Positions 23,017 through 33,896 of a stretch of 64,000 nucleotides of DNA are shown here, in pieces (positions within the stretch are counted from its first letter, which is position 1; each line of letters starts with the position of its first letter). The DNA is from Brachionus plicatilis. Taxonomy: Eukaryota; Rotifera; Eurotatoria; Ploima; Brachionidae. The position numbers and the translations under genes were made by a program. Under the pieces are notes generated by a model. It made no database searches. It was not told the origin of the DNA and saw only the letters and a list, made by a program, of their open reading frames with translations. The stretch is taken from the NCBI GenBank assembly GCA_010279815.1, contig QEOQ01000165.1, forward strand, positions 863,638-927,637. Reading direction: 5' to 3'.

Positions 23017-23734
23017 ATGTTTGCAAATATTGCCAGAGTTTTGGCTCAAAGCAGCAAAAAGTATCTCTCTTGAATAATTTTGAATTGAGTAAAATTTAAA
23101 TTTTAAAATAAGAAGCTTGCCACTAGTTCGCTCAAAGCATTCTCTTCCAGATTTGCCCTATGATTTTAATGCATTGGAGCCTGTCATATCAGCCGAAATT
23201 ATGCAAGTGCATCATCAAAAGCATCATGCCACTTATGTTAACAATCTAAATGTAGCAGAGGAGAAACTTTTTGAGGCAAAACAAAGAGGATCAGTATCTG
23301 ATCAAATAGCTTTAACATCAGCCTTGAAGTTCAATGGTGGCGGCCACATAAATCATTCAATTTTTTGGACCATTTTATGCAAAGATGGTACCTCCGAACC
23401 GGAGGGAGAACTAGCCGAAGCTATTAAAAGAGATTTTGGGTCTTATCAAAGGATGGTAGATTTGTTAGTTGCCACATCAACCGGCATTCAGGGATCTGGA
23501 TGGGGATGGCTAGGATACAACAAGCAGCTGAATAGATTAGATATTGTCGCATGTGCAAACCAAGATCCTCTGCAAGCGACAACTGGCTTGCATCCATTGT
23601 TTGGCATTGATGTTTGGGAACATGCTTATTATTTGCAATACAAAAATGCTCGGCCCGATTATGTCAAAAGTATTTTCAAAATTGCCAACTGGAGAAAAGT
23701 CGAAGAGCTTTTTGGAAAAGCTAGACACGACTAA
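23017..23734 (+). CDS. SOD2: Manganese superoxide dismutase, mitochondrial
   Basis: Two exons: 23017-23060 and 23113-23734 (or 23116-23734), about 221 residues, the normal length. Exon 1 ([14 protein letters not shown]) is a short Arg/Ser-bearing mitochondrial leader. The mature part starts at [16 protein letters not shown] and carries the metal ligands: [14 protein letters not shown] (first His), [11 protein letters not shown] (second His), and [11 protein letters not shown] (Asp and His). [10 protein letters not shown] is also present. It converts superoxide to peroxide and oxygen in the mitochondrial matrix. The intron acceptor is a tandem AAGAAG, so both choices keep frame and differ by one residue. 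Fe-SOD is excluded by animal context and the leader. Confidence 0.93.
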
Positions 23735-23948
23735 AAAGACTGGAATTTTTTTTTGTCCATTCGAAATAAAAATTAAATTCGAAATCTATTTTAATCTTTT
23801 ATTTGTTCAATAAATTACCGGACTTAAAAATTTGGATTTTTCATTTAACCCCTAAAATGTTTGTCTCAAAAACAAAAAAAAAATTAATTCTTTTTTTTAA
23901 CTTTTTTTACACTAGAAGCACCAAACGAGTGAGCGCACTTTCAAAAAT

Positions 23949-25229
23949 ATGCACAAGAAATGTTCGAAAAACTCACTTTCAGAACTAAGATTCAGACCAT
24001 ATCCAACTGAGAAACCTCGAAATCACAACTCAACCCATCATTACAATGCAACTTTGGCAAAATTACTAAGCTTGTCAGAAAGAAGCTTTACATTATTTAA
24101 ATCGCTTATTTCCGGCACTATTTCAGATAAAAGTGGCTGTGAGCAAACGAACAAAAAAGTCCAGTTCAACATTACTCCTGACTTTTTAGAACCCGAAAAT
24201 CATGAATATTTTAAAGACAGCTACTTTTACTATTCATCCTCAGGAATCTCATCTTCAGCAAAAAAGAGTTCTGATAAAATACCAAACTCAATTTTAAAGC
24301 CGACTAACACTTGGGAACAAAAAAAAAGATGGTTATGCTCACTATGTTTGAGCTATAATGCACAAGATCAAGAGAAATGTTTTCAGTGTAAAAATTTTAA
24401 AAGTGAATTAGACACTAATTATTTAAAAGCAAGATCTTTTGCTGGTCTGCCAAACTTGGATATAAGCAAGAGAAAACAACCCTTAAAATTATGGAAATGC
24501 CATCCATGCTCTTATGCAAATTATGAATCAGACTATTGTTGTAAAAATTGTCGAAATTCCAAAGAAGATCCTCGTAATCAAATTACTGAGAGAAAAGAAC
24601 TGTCTGAAAAAAAGAAACATTTCAACGCGTTATTTTCAAAAAATATCCAAGAAAACATAGCGACTAGTTTGAACCAAGTTAAGAAAATAGCAAAACCATC
24701 AGCTTGGCAATCCAAAAATTTGTCATCAGGAACTTTTTATTCAGCAAAAGAGAGTTCTAAATCAAACTCAATTTTAAAGACGATTACCACTCAGGAACAG
24801 AAAAAAAGATGGATGTGCTCACTATGTTTGAGTTATAATGCACAAGATCAAGAGAAATGCTTTCTGTGTAAAAATTTTAAAAGTGAACTAGAAGCCAATT
24901 ATTTTAAAACAAGCTCATCTTCTGGTCTGAATAACTTGGATTTAAATACTAGAAAAGAACTGTCAATACCATGGAAATGCATTGAATGCTCTTTTGTAAA
25001 TAATAATTCAGAGAATTTTTGCAAAAATTGTCGATCTTCCAAAACAAATCCTGGTAATAAAATTCATGAGATCAGAGAGCCATTTAGCCTTACCAAATAT
25101 TGGACTGAGGGAAAGAAGCATTTTAACGAGTTATTTTCAAAAAATAACAAAGAAAACATTGTAACTAGCTTGGACCAGGCTAAGAAAATAGTGAAGCCAT
25201 TAGCTTTGCAATCCAGCACTATGAACTAA
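23949..25229 (+). CDS. Protein with four RanBP2-type zinc fingers
   Basis: The frame gives 426 residues without introns. Four fingers fit WxCx2Cx3Nx6Cx2C: WLCSLCLSYNAQDQEKCFQC, WKCHPCSYANYESDYCCKNC, WMCSLCLSYNAQDQEKCFLC, and WKCIECSFVNNNSENFCKNC. They form two nearly identical finger pairs about 480 bases apart, from a recent internal tandem duplication that also includes the Ser/Lys linkers. Such fingers bind Ran-GDP, ubiquitin or RNA depending on context. The N terminus (RFRPYPTEKPRNHN, then KKVQFNITP) faintly recalls nucleoporin Nup153-like proteins, but I would not name it. The start may be further upstream if a short intron is hidden near 23800-23940. It lies 214 bases after SOD2. Confidence 0.75.
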   Translation: MHKKCSKNSLSELRFRPYPTEKPRNHNSTHHYNATLAKLLSLSERSFTLFKSLISGTISDKSGCEQTNKKVQFNITPDFLEPENHEYFKDSYFYYSSSGISSSAKKSSDKIPNSILKPTNTWEQKKRWLCSLCLSYNAQDQEKCFQCKNFKSELDTNYLKARSFAGLPNLDISKRKQPLKLWKCHPCSYANYESDYCCKNCRNSKEDPRNQITERKELSEKKKHFNALFSKNIQENIATSLNQVKKIAKPSAWQSKNLSSGTFYSAKESSKSNSILKTITTQEQKKRWMCSLCLSYNAQDQEKCFLCKNFKSELEANYFKTSSSSGLNNLDLNTRKELSIPWKCIECSFVNNNSENFCKNCRSSKTNPGNKIHEIREPFSLTKYWTEGKKHFNELFSKNNKENIVTSLDQAKKIVKPLALQSSTMN

Positions 25230-25364
25230 TTTTTTTTTTAATTTAATCTTTTTTCAATTAATCGATTCGCCATTCTTTAGTAATTAATGATTTTTAAAAG
25301 ATATTTTTATTTTTATTCTCAACAAAATTTGTGTTCAATTTTTTAGCATAATTTTATTCCATAC

Positions 25365-25585
25365 AATTATTTGATATTAATTTTTCTATGCTTTTCCAGA
25401 ATTTCGAATTAATAAAAGTAAGTTAAAAGATAATATACATGATTGTCAAAGAAAAAATTAAGGTAAAATAAAATATATTTTAAAAATAAAATTTTATATT
25501 TGAATTTTTTTTAAAAGAAATTCTTTTGATACTTTTGTTCAGATATATTTAAAATTTTAATGAAATTATTTTTAATTTTTTTTAG
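25365..25585. repeat. Dispersed AT-rich repeat R, copy 2
   Basis: It shares, in order, GAATTAATAAAAGTAAG, GATTGTCAAA, ATATATTTTAAAAATAAAAT, ATACTTTTGTT and TTTAATGAAATTATT with the copies at 19555 and 27605. No coding content. Unknown element type. Confidence 0.5.
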
Positions 25586-25799
25586 TGTCAAAAAAATAAT
25601 GCTAAAATATTTTTATGTCAAAAAACAATTTAAGAAAATAGTGCTAAATTGATTTATTGCTAATTTTCAAAATAAGGAAATAATTTTAAAAAAATCTAAT
25701 GATAAAGTGATCTAATTCCAATCAAAAAAATGGTAAAAAATCAATTATAAGAAAAAATAAAAACAATATAATAAGGAATTCTAGAGATAACTCTGAGTC

Positions 25800-26045
25800 T
25801 CGCCGTATTTGTTGAAAAACCCAGATGCTAATTGAACTTCTACTTTTGAGCAATTTTTTTGCGTAATTTCACATTGCAGCGTTTTTCGAAATAAGTTTTC
25901 CACATATGTTTTACTTCATCTTTCTTATTCTTGGAGGTAATAACAGCTGTGTATTCTTCTGTTTATTGATTTTTAAGCTCTTTTTCAGTTTTCTTTGCAT
26001 TTGACATAGCATCTAATATCAGTTCTCCACCATTATAGATAATTT
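25800..26045 (-). pseudogene. Decayed coding stretch of unknown family
   Basis: One minus-strand frame reads IIYNGGELILDAMSNAKKTE, a stop, then TEEYTAVITSKNKKDEVKHM and YFEKRCNVKLRKKIAQK, with further stops. The residue mix looks protein-derived. I do not recognise the family. Confidence 0.35.
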
Positions 26046-26465
26046 TTATTTATAATTGTGTGATGAAAGTTTTTTATATTCTCAATTCCGAAATTATTGG
26101 TAATATTATATCTTGATTCATTTTTATTTTAAATGGTAAAAGAATGGTTAAATTATTTTTGGAAAGTTTAAATTTGATTATGTATATAAGCGGTTTCTAT
26201 TTCTAGATTATTAATAATTAAAATTTTTTGATTTAATCAAGGAGTTCAATCAAAAAATTTTGACATTGCCTTCATTAGCACTTGTTACTTTAAATTTTTT
26301 TCGGCAATGATTTCTTTATTTAGAGAGAAGAAATTAATTTCCTAAATATTAAATTGACATTCGTTTCATTATTTAAGAAAGAACAATAGATTCCTTCAAA
26401 AATTTAACTTCTCTCTTATTTAAATATTATTATGATTTTTGTTTGTATACTTTAAATTATTTTTC

Positions 26466-26520
26466 TCTGAAGGAGCATGTGCTCGATCAGAATTTTATTT
26501 TACAATAAAAAAAAAAAAAA
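26466..26520 (+). repeat. LINE 3'-end remnant: GAGCATGTGCTC hairpin and poly-A
   Basis: GAAGGAGCATGTGCTCGAT contains a perfect hairpin (26473-26484) and is followed within 30 bases by an A run at 26506-26520. It matches the copy at 44985-45039 (GAAGGAGCACTTGCTCGAT). Confidence 0.6.
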
Positions 26521-26769
26521 TTCCTCAATAGCAATAAAATTCAAGTTATTCAAAATTCAGCAGTTAGATCTATTTTGAAGCTCAAATATGATACCCCCTC
26601 CAATATTATGAACCAAGGGCCTTCAATAAACTTAAACTACTTACAGTTTCAAATCAACCTGTCTTTCCCGCTTTTTTGGGAAAAGCAAAATCTCTGTAAA
26701 ATCGATTTAGTGCATTTCTAACTAGGAAATATGATGTTGTCTTAATTTTGTCTATTGCGACACATATAT

Positions 26770-27009
26770 TTAGTCATCATGATTGACGAAATAGCAACTT
26801 CCGTCTGCCATTGGACCGAAGAAGTCTCCACTGACTTGTTGCCATGGTCCATCAGACATTTCAGATGGTTTCAGTATAGCAAATTCGGTTTGTTTACTGT
26901 TGCTTGGCAAAAATAACATGACTATATCCTCTACCAATTGGTCATATTTAAATAAAAATATTTTAGAGTATAAAAAGAACAAAATGATACCGCACAAAAA
27001 AGAAAACAA
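26770..27009 (-). pseudogene. Ty3/Gypsy-type integrase fragment
   Basis: The minus-strand frame reads LKPSEMSDGPWQQVSGDFFG followed by PMADGSCYFVNHDD, the junction of the zinc-binding and catalytic domains of chromovirus/Gypsy integrases, including the first catalytic Asp. No LTRs, protease or reverse transcriptase are seen nearby, so it is an isolated fragment. The first 30 residues of the open frame are unrelated hydrophobic sequence. Confidence 0.7.
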
Positions 27010-27171
27010 ATTTTTGTGATTTTATTTTTCAGAAGTTTCTCTTTATTTTTTTTGAACAGTAATTTTGGATCAATTTTTTTCTAGAAGGATAAATTTTATT
27101 TAAAAAATTCGCTGAAAAAAAAAGATTTTATATTAATTTGTTTAATATTTCTTTTGATTGATTTTACACCT

Positions 27172-27250
27172 AATTTATTATTATTATTATTATAAAAAAA
27201 GCTACAGCAAGACTAGCTTGCGGAGGCGTCCCACATGAGAGGACGCCTAT
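27172..27250 (-). repeat. LINE/SINE 3'-end remnant, copy 2 of the TAA-tailed type
   Basis: A (TTA)n run at 27172-27193, then GCTACAGCAAGACTAGCTTG, resembling the copy at 13198-13250. A second perfect stem follows: AGGCGTCC ... GGACGCCT at about 27224-27248. Read on the minus strand, hairpins precede the microsatellite tail. Confidence 0.55.
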
Positions 27251-27604
27251 GGTAGCTCGTTGCACATAATGAGATAAAACACTGATAGAAATATACAATC
27301 AAAATTTTAGGGCTAAAAAAAGTTAAATAATTTTTGCAAGAATAAAAAAAATAGAACTGATAAATAATAAAATTGTTTGTGGTGCCTATGGAACGGTAGT
27401 TTGGGTACAAGTATTACGGTAGTTTGGGGTAATTTGTCATTAAAATCTCTTTTTAAAAATTAAGATGAAGCATTCAATCAATTTTAATTCTTTAAAATGA
27501 ATAATATTTTTTGGTGTATTTTTAACAATTAATATTGATAACTTTAAAAAAAAATTTTCGATGTTTTGTAAAAAGTTTAATTATTACAAAATCAATTTAT
27601 CTTA

Positions 27605-27840
27605 AAAATTAAAATATATTATTTTTATGCATCAGCAGGAAAATTATTTGATAAAATTTTACTATAGTTCTCAAATATTTTAAATTAATAAAAATAAGTA
27701 AAATAATAAAATACAAGATTGTCAAATAAAAAAATTTAATTAAAATCAAATATATTTTAAAAATAAAATTTTGAAGCAATTCGTTTAATACTTTTGTTTT
27801 GATATATTTTCAGCTTTAATGAAATTGTTCTTACAATATT
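27605..27840. repeat. Dispersed AT-rich repeat R, copy 3, just upstream of SMN
   Basis: Same ordered words as the copies at 19555 and 25365. It ends about 40 bases before the SMN start codon, so it may contribute promoter sequence to that gene. Confidence 0.5.
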
Positions 27841-27881
27841 TCAAAAATTTTCATTTTAACAAAATTCAAAAAGCGAAATAA

Positions 27882-28634
27882 ATGGCGAAATCAAATAATA
27901 ATGTTGTATTGTTTAATATAAATGATAAATCTGAAGATGTTTGGGATGATCGAGCTCTTATAAGAGCTTATGATCAAAGTATTTCGAGAATCAAACAGGA
28001 ACTTGTCAAAAAAATGGAATGTCCTGAAAAAAAATTAGCTCCGGATGATTTGGACTTGGATGAGGAGGAAGAAGAAGATGAATTTGAAGAAGAAAACGAA
28101 TTTGACCAAGAGAATGAAGGATATTATGATGAAGACGAAGACAATGAAGTCGATTTAATTAAATTTAATGAAAAAGATCTAAAAAAAAATATCAAAAATT
28201 GGTCGATTGGTGATTTGTGCATGGCTATATTCAATGAAGATGGACTATTATATCCTGCTGAAATAATCAAAATTATTAATAATGGTGATGTAAGTAAAGA
28301 GAAATGTGTCGTCAAATTTTTGTACTATTTAAACGAAGAGGAAAAATATTTAGATGAACTGTACGAATATATTGGAACAAATGATAAAAAAATTGAAAGC
28401 GAAAAAAAGCAGCCAAATTTAACGAATGTTCCATCCGAAGAGAACTCTTCAAGAATTTCGTTCCCTAATTTCCAAATACCTCCACCACCTTTGCCTGACA
28501 AAATATCTAACAAAGAAAAGTCAATTACAAGCGAACAAGATGCTCTTCATTCAATGCTTTTAAGTTGGTATATGAATGGCTATCATACAGGCTATTACCT
28601 TGGTTTGACTGAAAATAAAAATAATTCATCGTAA
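27882..28634 (+). CDS. SMN1: Survival motor neuron (SMN) protein
   Basis: Single exon, 250 residues. The Gemin2-binding helix is at the N terminus (DVWDDRALIRAYDQSI). A strongly acidic stretch of Glu/Asp (about residues 50-95) follows. The Tudor domain, about residues 105-165, reads WSIGDLCMAIFNEDGLLYPA and VVKFLYYLNEEE; it binds dimethyl-arginine tails of Sm proteins. One aromatic-cage Trp of human SMN is Phe here. A short proline run (PPPPLP) and the C-terminal YG box (SWYMNGYHTGYYLGL), which drives self-association, complete the protein. SMN assembles Sm rings on snRNAs. Vertebrate SMN genes have many introns, so the intronless state is notable, but the frame is complete and not a decayed retrocopy. 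Confidence 0.95.
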   Translation: MAKSNNNVVLFNINDKSEDVWDDRALIRAYDQSISRIKQELVKKMECPEKKLAPDDLDLDEEEEEDEFEEENEFDQENEGYYDEDEDNEVDLIKFNEKDLKKNIKNWSIGDLCMAIFNEDGLLYPAEIIKIINNGDVSKEKCVVKFLYYLNEEEKYLDELYEYIGTNDKKIESEKKQPNLTNVPSEENSSRISFPNFQIPPPPLPDKISNKEKSITSEQDALHSMLLSWYMNGYHTGYYLGLTENKNNSS

Positions 28635-30050
28635 TTTTATATCTATTTTTTTTTTAATAAAGTCAAAAATTATTTAAAAAAAAATAAATTCATTTGTTCA
28701 AAAATATATTTAAATTAATGATTATGCAAGAAAAAAATTCAAACTTATACAAGGTTGTAGCACAACTCTAAAAAATTAACATTTAAATTTTTTTTATTTA
28801 AAAAATAAAAAAAATGATGACTTATGTCTGTTCTTACAGATTACAATTACAATCTTGCATAATTCTTAAAATAACATGTTATTGAGTGAGGAAAATAAAA
28901 GCCAAGTAGAAGCATAGATGTTATAAAATTAAATTTTTAGTTTTATTTTTCTACTTTAAAATCAAATCATCATGTCTCACTAAATAAATATACAAATTAG
29001 GCCTTATTGATTATCGGTTCTATCATACTTTGAAAAAATTTGTTTATCTTATAAGCTTATGCCCTTCGTGATTGCCTTTTCTCTATTTAAAAATGAATTA
29101 TTCAAAATACATACACCTTGAGGAATGTTTAAATACTACTTAACCAGAGATTTTATCTTGTTTAGTACGAGTGTTGAATGATATATATTCTATATTAAAT
29201 TTTTTTGCATTTTTCAATTACTAAACAATTAATTAATTAAATAAATTTTTCCTTAATCGTAAACCTCGGGTTAAGCCTCAGACGAAACCATTTTATAACT
29301 GTTGGAATTCTTGCTCTAAAACCAGAACCTCAACAATGACTTGAGAGCTAAATTTAAGATTAACTATTTGTGTATAAACCTTTTTACAATCATTTCTAAT
29401 TTTAATATATTTAGCAGCATTTTTTTTATTTTGATTTTTTTTGGCATTCTTTTTAATCAAATGGTCACATTTAGACTCTTAAAATCTTTGAATTTTGACA
29501 AATAAATAGGAAAATAAAATTCATTATTTGATTGTTTTATTTATAAGAATAAACTAGATATTTGTTTAAAATTATTAGAGATTTTGCTGAGCAAAAGTTG
29601 GAAAAATATTTAAATAAATTAAAAGACGTTTGTTTTTTCATCGTCCTAAAAATTAAAATACAAGAATTCATTTTTATAATTGTATCATGTAAATTTAAAT
29701 AGCTAATATTTCATAAAAAAATTTTCTTCTAAAAAAACAAAAAAATATTTGAAAAAATAATAAAGATATTTTCAAACCTGTCAGATATTTAATTAATTTT
29801 ATTATGGTTAATAATAAATATTGAATGAGTGTTAATTAAAATAATTAAGTAATTAAATGTTTATTTGAGGTTTAAAAAAATCAAATGAGTGTAAAAAAAT
29901 TCATTAATTTATCTTAGTGGTTACTTATTTATTTAAATAAAAACAATATAAATATTCATATTAATGATTAAAAATTAAAAATTATTACATAAAAGGAAAA
30001 GTAATAATTAATAAACAAATAAATTATTAGATATATTACAAAAAGAATGC
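28635..30050. other. Gene desert downstream of SMN
   Basis: AT-rich sequence without recognised coding or structured repeats on either strand. Confidence 0.5.
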
Positions 30051-30119
30051 TTGCGACAGAATATTACAGCAGTTAGGAGGAAACCGATGTTGAGACAGAG
30101 AAAACAGTCCATGAATCCC

Positions 30120-30450
30120 AAAAAAAAAAAGAGAAATGCCCACTTGGGAAATTATTCAAACATTTGACAACGCAGAAAAAAGTATAGAAAAGCAAGGGTC
30201 AAAATGCACCAAATATGATACAGCTATTACGATGCTAAATTTTCTTTATTTCTCTTATCAATAAGATTATCAAATAATAATTCGATGTCTACTCATTTTT
30301 ATGCTGATACAACTTACAAGCTAGTTTGGTAAGGGCTCACTATACTACTTGTAGGAACTATTGATAAAGATAGAGTTTTACATCCTTTTGTATTAGTAGT
30401 AAGTTCAAATTAGAAAACCGAGGATTTTGAAATTTTATTTTCAAGTGTTC
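30120..30450 (+). pseudogene. MULE transposase core fragment
   Basis: The plus strand reads STHFYADTTYKLVW, a stop, then GLTILLVGTIDKDRVLHPFV and, after another stop, TEDFEILFSSVQ. This is the conserved start of the Mutator-like (MULE) DDE domain, with DTTYKL in place of the usual first Asp motif. At least two stop codons make it inactive. Confidence 0.7.
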
Positions 30451-30464
30451 AAATTTTTCTTATA

Positions 30465-30600
30465 CCCAATAATAATTTTTATAGCACTCGACAACAATTT
30501 TTATGTACCCAGTTTTTATTTCTTTTTCAATAATTTTGACAAAAAATAAATACCCGAAAAAAAATTTTTTTACACCCAAATAATTAATATGAATACCCAT
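30465..30600. repeat. ACCC-run subterminal array
   Basis: TACCCAATAA, TACCCAG, TACCCG, CACCC and TACCCATT recur every 15-35 bases in AT-rich DNA. Similar C-run arrays mark the ends of the elements at 3100-3928 and 44455-45377. It lies between two opposed MULE fragments. Confidence 0.55.
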
Positions 30601-30649
30601 TTAATAACAATTCATAGAATAAAAATAGAATTTCTCTTTACAAACAAAA

Positions 30650-31240
30650 CAAAGTCTTGGTCTGGATGGTGTTGGTAGATTTTTACTTGGCGAATTATCC
30701 AAAGATAAAGCTTTTAATATCTTTTTTGGTTTTCCAGGTCCTCTTCTTGCTTCTCCTGCATTAAAATTATAATTTTGTTTTTTTTTTTAACATTCACTGC
30801 GTTTGAGAACGCTCCAGAACCTTCATTACAATTCAACAATTATCGAGTCTTCATCAGAACTATCATATTTTTTTGAATTTTTTTTTCGAACAGTACTTAA
30901 AATTTTTGATTTTTTGCGCAATCCTTTTAATTCAACGTCATCTAATAAACAAGCTGCAACTAAGTGCTTACAAACAGCTTTATCCAAAAATCTAAAGCAG
31001 CTACATTTCTTTGCCAAAGTGCCAACAGAACTATAAGTACAAGTATAGTGATTACCTCCAAACGACACAAGCTTATTCTTTCTGATTAACTGATGAGCTT
31101 TATTTTTTATGTGTATTGTTAGTCTACCTTGATTGATATTTTTTTACATACTGTACAATTGTACAAATTTGATTTTGGATAAATCTTTGGGTGTTGATGT
31201 AACAAAAAATCATCAATATCCTGATTTGAATAAAACAGCA
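30650..31240 (-). pseudogene. MULE C-terminal fragment with SWIM zinc finger
   Basis: The minus strand encodes FGGNHYTCTYSS and the SWIM motif CSCFRFLDKAVCKHLVAAC (CxCxnCxH) within 30826-31068, as in Mutator-like transposases. Upstream (31140-31240) reads HQHPKIYPKSNLYNC before a stop. A short basic GP-rich tail (GEARRGPGKPKK) follows at about 30660-30760. Orientation is opposite to the MULE core fragment at 30120-30450. Confidence 0.7.
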
Positions 31241-31661
31241 TTTCAAAAGCAAAAGAATTTGGCAATTTGAAGTTAATGATCAAATTTTGATTCTCAAAGT
31301 GATCAAATCAAACTTAAAATATCAAATAAATTTTTATTTCTTAATAGAAATAATGCAGAGATAAATTTTTGGATTTAACATACTATGTTAGATAAAAAAA
31401 TGAACTCTGCAATATCAAAATGCACATTACAGAGTGCACACCATCGAAATGATTCTATTTTAAGTGGATAATTTTTTGCAGACTATTGCAGATTTTATCA
31501 TTTAAGATTTAACAAAATATGTTAAAATCGAAAATTTACCTCTGCACTGATTCTATTAAAAAATTAAAATTTAATTAATATTTTTAGTTTGATTTGAGCA
31601 TTTTGAGCATCAAAAATTGATCATAAATTTCAACTTGCCAAAAATTTTTGGCATTTTGAAA
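31240..31661. mobile_element. Foldback element with imperfect inverted arms of about 85 bases
   Basis: The left arm (31240-31325, with TTTGGCAATTTGAAG, ATGATCAAATTTTGAT and ATCAAATCAAACTT) is repeated inverted at 31578-31661. The interior has GCAGA/TCTGC words and AAGTGGATAATTTTTTGCAG, which resembles the interiors of the elements at 57476-57817 and 60771-61120. Non-coding. Confidence 0.75.
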
Positions 31662-32762
31662 TTGTAATTTTAATTTTTTTTTTAAATTTATGCATTATTG
31701 TAAATTTAGTCTTCACAACTTAGAAAAAAAAATAACAAAAGGTCTTTGAAACTGAAGTATAGGTTGTAAGTGCTATTTTTAAGGTTGTGGGAACACTTGA
31801 CCTGTGTTGGTGATATTCTTCATAATTAAAATTTATAAATTATTTTAAGGTTTTTTTTTCAAAGAGAATTATTTTAAGCAAAATACTTATTTAAGATCTC
31901 AATAAAATAAAAAAGAATAAGACATTGTTAATTTTTATTCATTTTAATAAACTGACATCTTTTAATGAGTTTCTTTAATTTTTTTATTTTAAATCTAAAC
32001 TTCACCAAGTAAAATTAGGCGAATTAAAGTCACAAAAAAAATCCAATTTTCCTAAGACGCTTATCAATCAATTCTCTTGATATTTAGCTATTCAGATAGT
32101 AAGAGTTTTGGATAAATAAAATAAATAAAAGTTTATGATATTTTCTTATGGGCTGTAGAACAAATAATCATTAAAGTTTTATGGCCTTTCAATAGAGAAT
32201 TTAAAATTAACCTTTCAACTCTAAAAATGTTTGGTTTTTGAAGCCATTTTCTTATCTTAATATATTTTTTTCAGAAAATTTAGATAAAACCACAGTATTT
32301 TGCATAACGGTTTTTCAGCTTTTGTTTTTATCAGTCCATAAAAAAAATTTTACCCGATTTTTTTGCATTTTAACTCATTTTACCATTAATATTCAACAAT
32401 TCCCAAGAGTAATTGAATTGTTCTGCTTTTCAAATTTATAGTTTAGCTATTTAGCTATAACGTAGACAAATCGAAAAAAAAAACAAATATCTAAAAGAAT
32501 TAGGTCTTCAAAATCAAATTCTTCATTTAACATAAAAAAAATTTCATTTTCATAATCAGTAACAATATTGAAAAAATATAAATTCGACCAAAAATATATG
32601 TATAAAAATTTTATTTATTCTCTTCATTGAATATTAGATCTGGTTTAATCAGCATATTTATAGTTTATTTTTTTTGTTAAATGTTTATTTATATTTAAGG
32701 GAAATTTAGACTCTAAGCAATTAAACGCTTTTTGCCTAAAAATAAAAAATAAAAATTTGTGA
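31662..32762. other. Intergenic, no feature recognised
   Basis: AT-rich. The open frame at 32238-32441 has biased Phe/Leu composition and no family resemblance. Confidence 0.5.
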
Positions 32763-33896
32763 TACATATGGTGTATTTTTTCGTCTTTTAATGAATATTT
32801 CATACAATTTTGAAACAGCATGAAAAAGTGCGATATTTCAAATTTATATTTTTTAAAAAATAAATGCGAGTTATCTTTGCAATCTTATTTCATTGGAAAT
32901 AAATATATTAAAGCAAACATAGAATATTTGGTTTATATTATTTTGAAACAAAAATAAATTTTGTTTAATTTTTTTTTTATAAAAATAAGAAAAAAACTTT
33001 CTTCAAAAAAAGATGAAAATTTTGTCTGTTTTCTTAATTGATCAAATAATTAATAGAAAAAAAATCAAAACACCCTAAATTTTTAATATATCTGATATTA
33101 ATAGTTTTATAAAGGAAATTTCTTTTTTTTGTTCCAAATTAATATTCTCAATACTACCATCAAGTTTGATTTTTCAAATGTTTTGCTTTGAAAACATTCA
33201 GATTATGCCTTTTGATTTTTATCAAAGATCCTTTTTCATGTAAAATTTTATTTAAACCTAAACATCATCTTTTTTTTTTCGCTTTTTTTGGTGGTTCTAT
33301 TTTTAAAAGATACCTTTTCCAGTAAATAATGATTTATTTAAATATTACTAGGGAGAATTTAAACTTTCAGATAAAGACTTTTTTTATCTTTAAAAATTTA
33401 ATTTCATGTTTTATTTAGTAATAAGTATTTTAGTTCAATAATGGAACTTATTTTTCCGCATAAAAAAAGCAATTCACGTACTTTAACAAAATTTAGAGCC
33501 CTATGTTTTTAAAATTAATTTTAATATTTTTTAAAAGAATGTTTAATATTTTTAAGTTAAAAAAATCCAATTTACTAAATTCTATAATATCTTTTATTTA
33601 AAAAAAAATTATCTTATATTTTGTATAAAAAATTTAATCAAATTTATTTTTGTTTTAAAAAAATAAATACCAAATATCCTATGTTTGCTTTAATATATTT
33701 TAAGAGGTGTTTTTTTAAATAAAATAAAATAAAAAAAAAATAAACAAATAAATATTTAATTTTAATGAAATAAGATTGCAAAATTAACTTCCAATAATTT
33801 TTATTAAAAAATAAATTTTAAACATCGCACTTTTTTATGCTTTTTCAAAATTTTATGAAAATTTTTATTAAAGGACGAAAAAATACACCATATTTA
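32763..33896. mobile_element. Large foldback element FB-A, about 1.1 kb
   Basis: Outer words ATATGGTGTATTTTTTCGTC (32767-32786) and GCGATATTTCAAA recur inverted near 33820-33896 as GACGAAAAAATACACCATAT and CATCGCACTTTTT. The arms run for roughly 230 bases and include TGCAATCTTATTTCATT and TAAAGCAAACATA. A diverged relative lies at 57235-57900. No coding sequence is seen inside. Confidence 0.78.
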
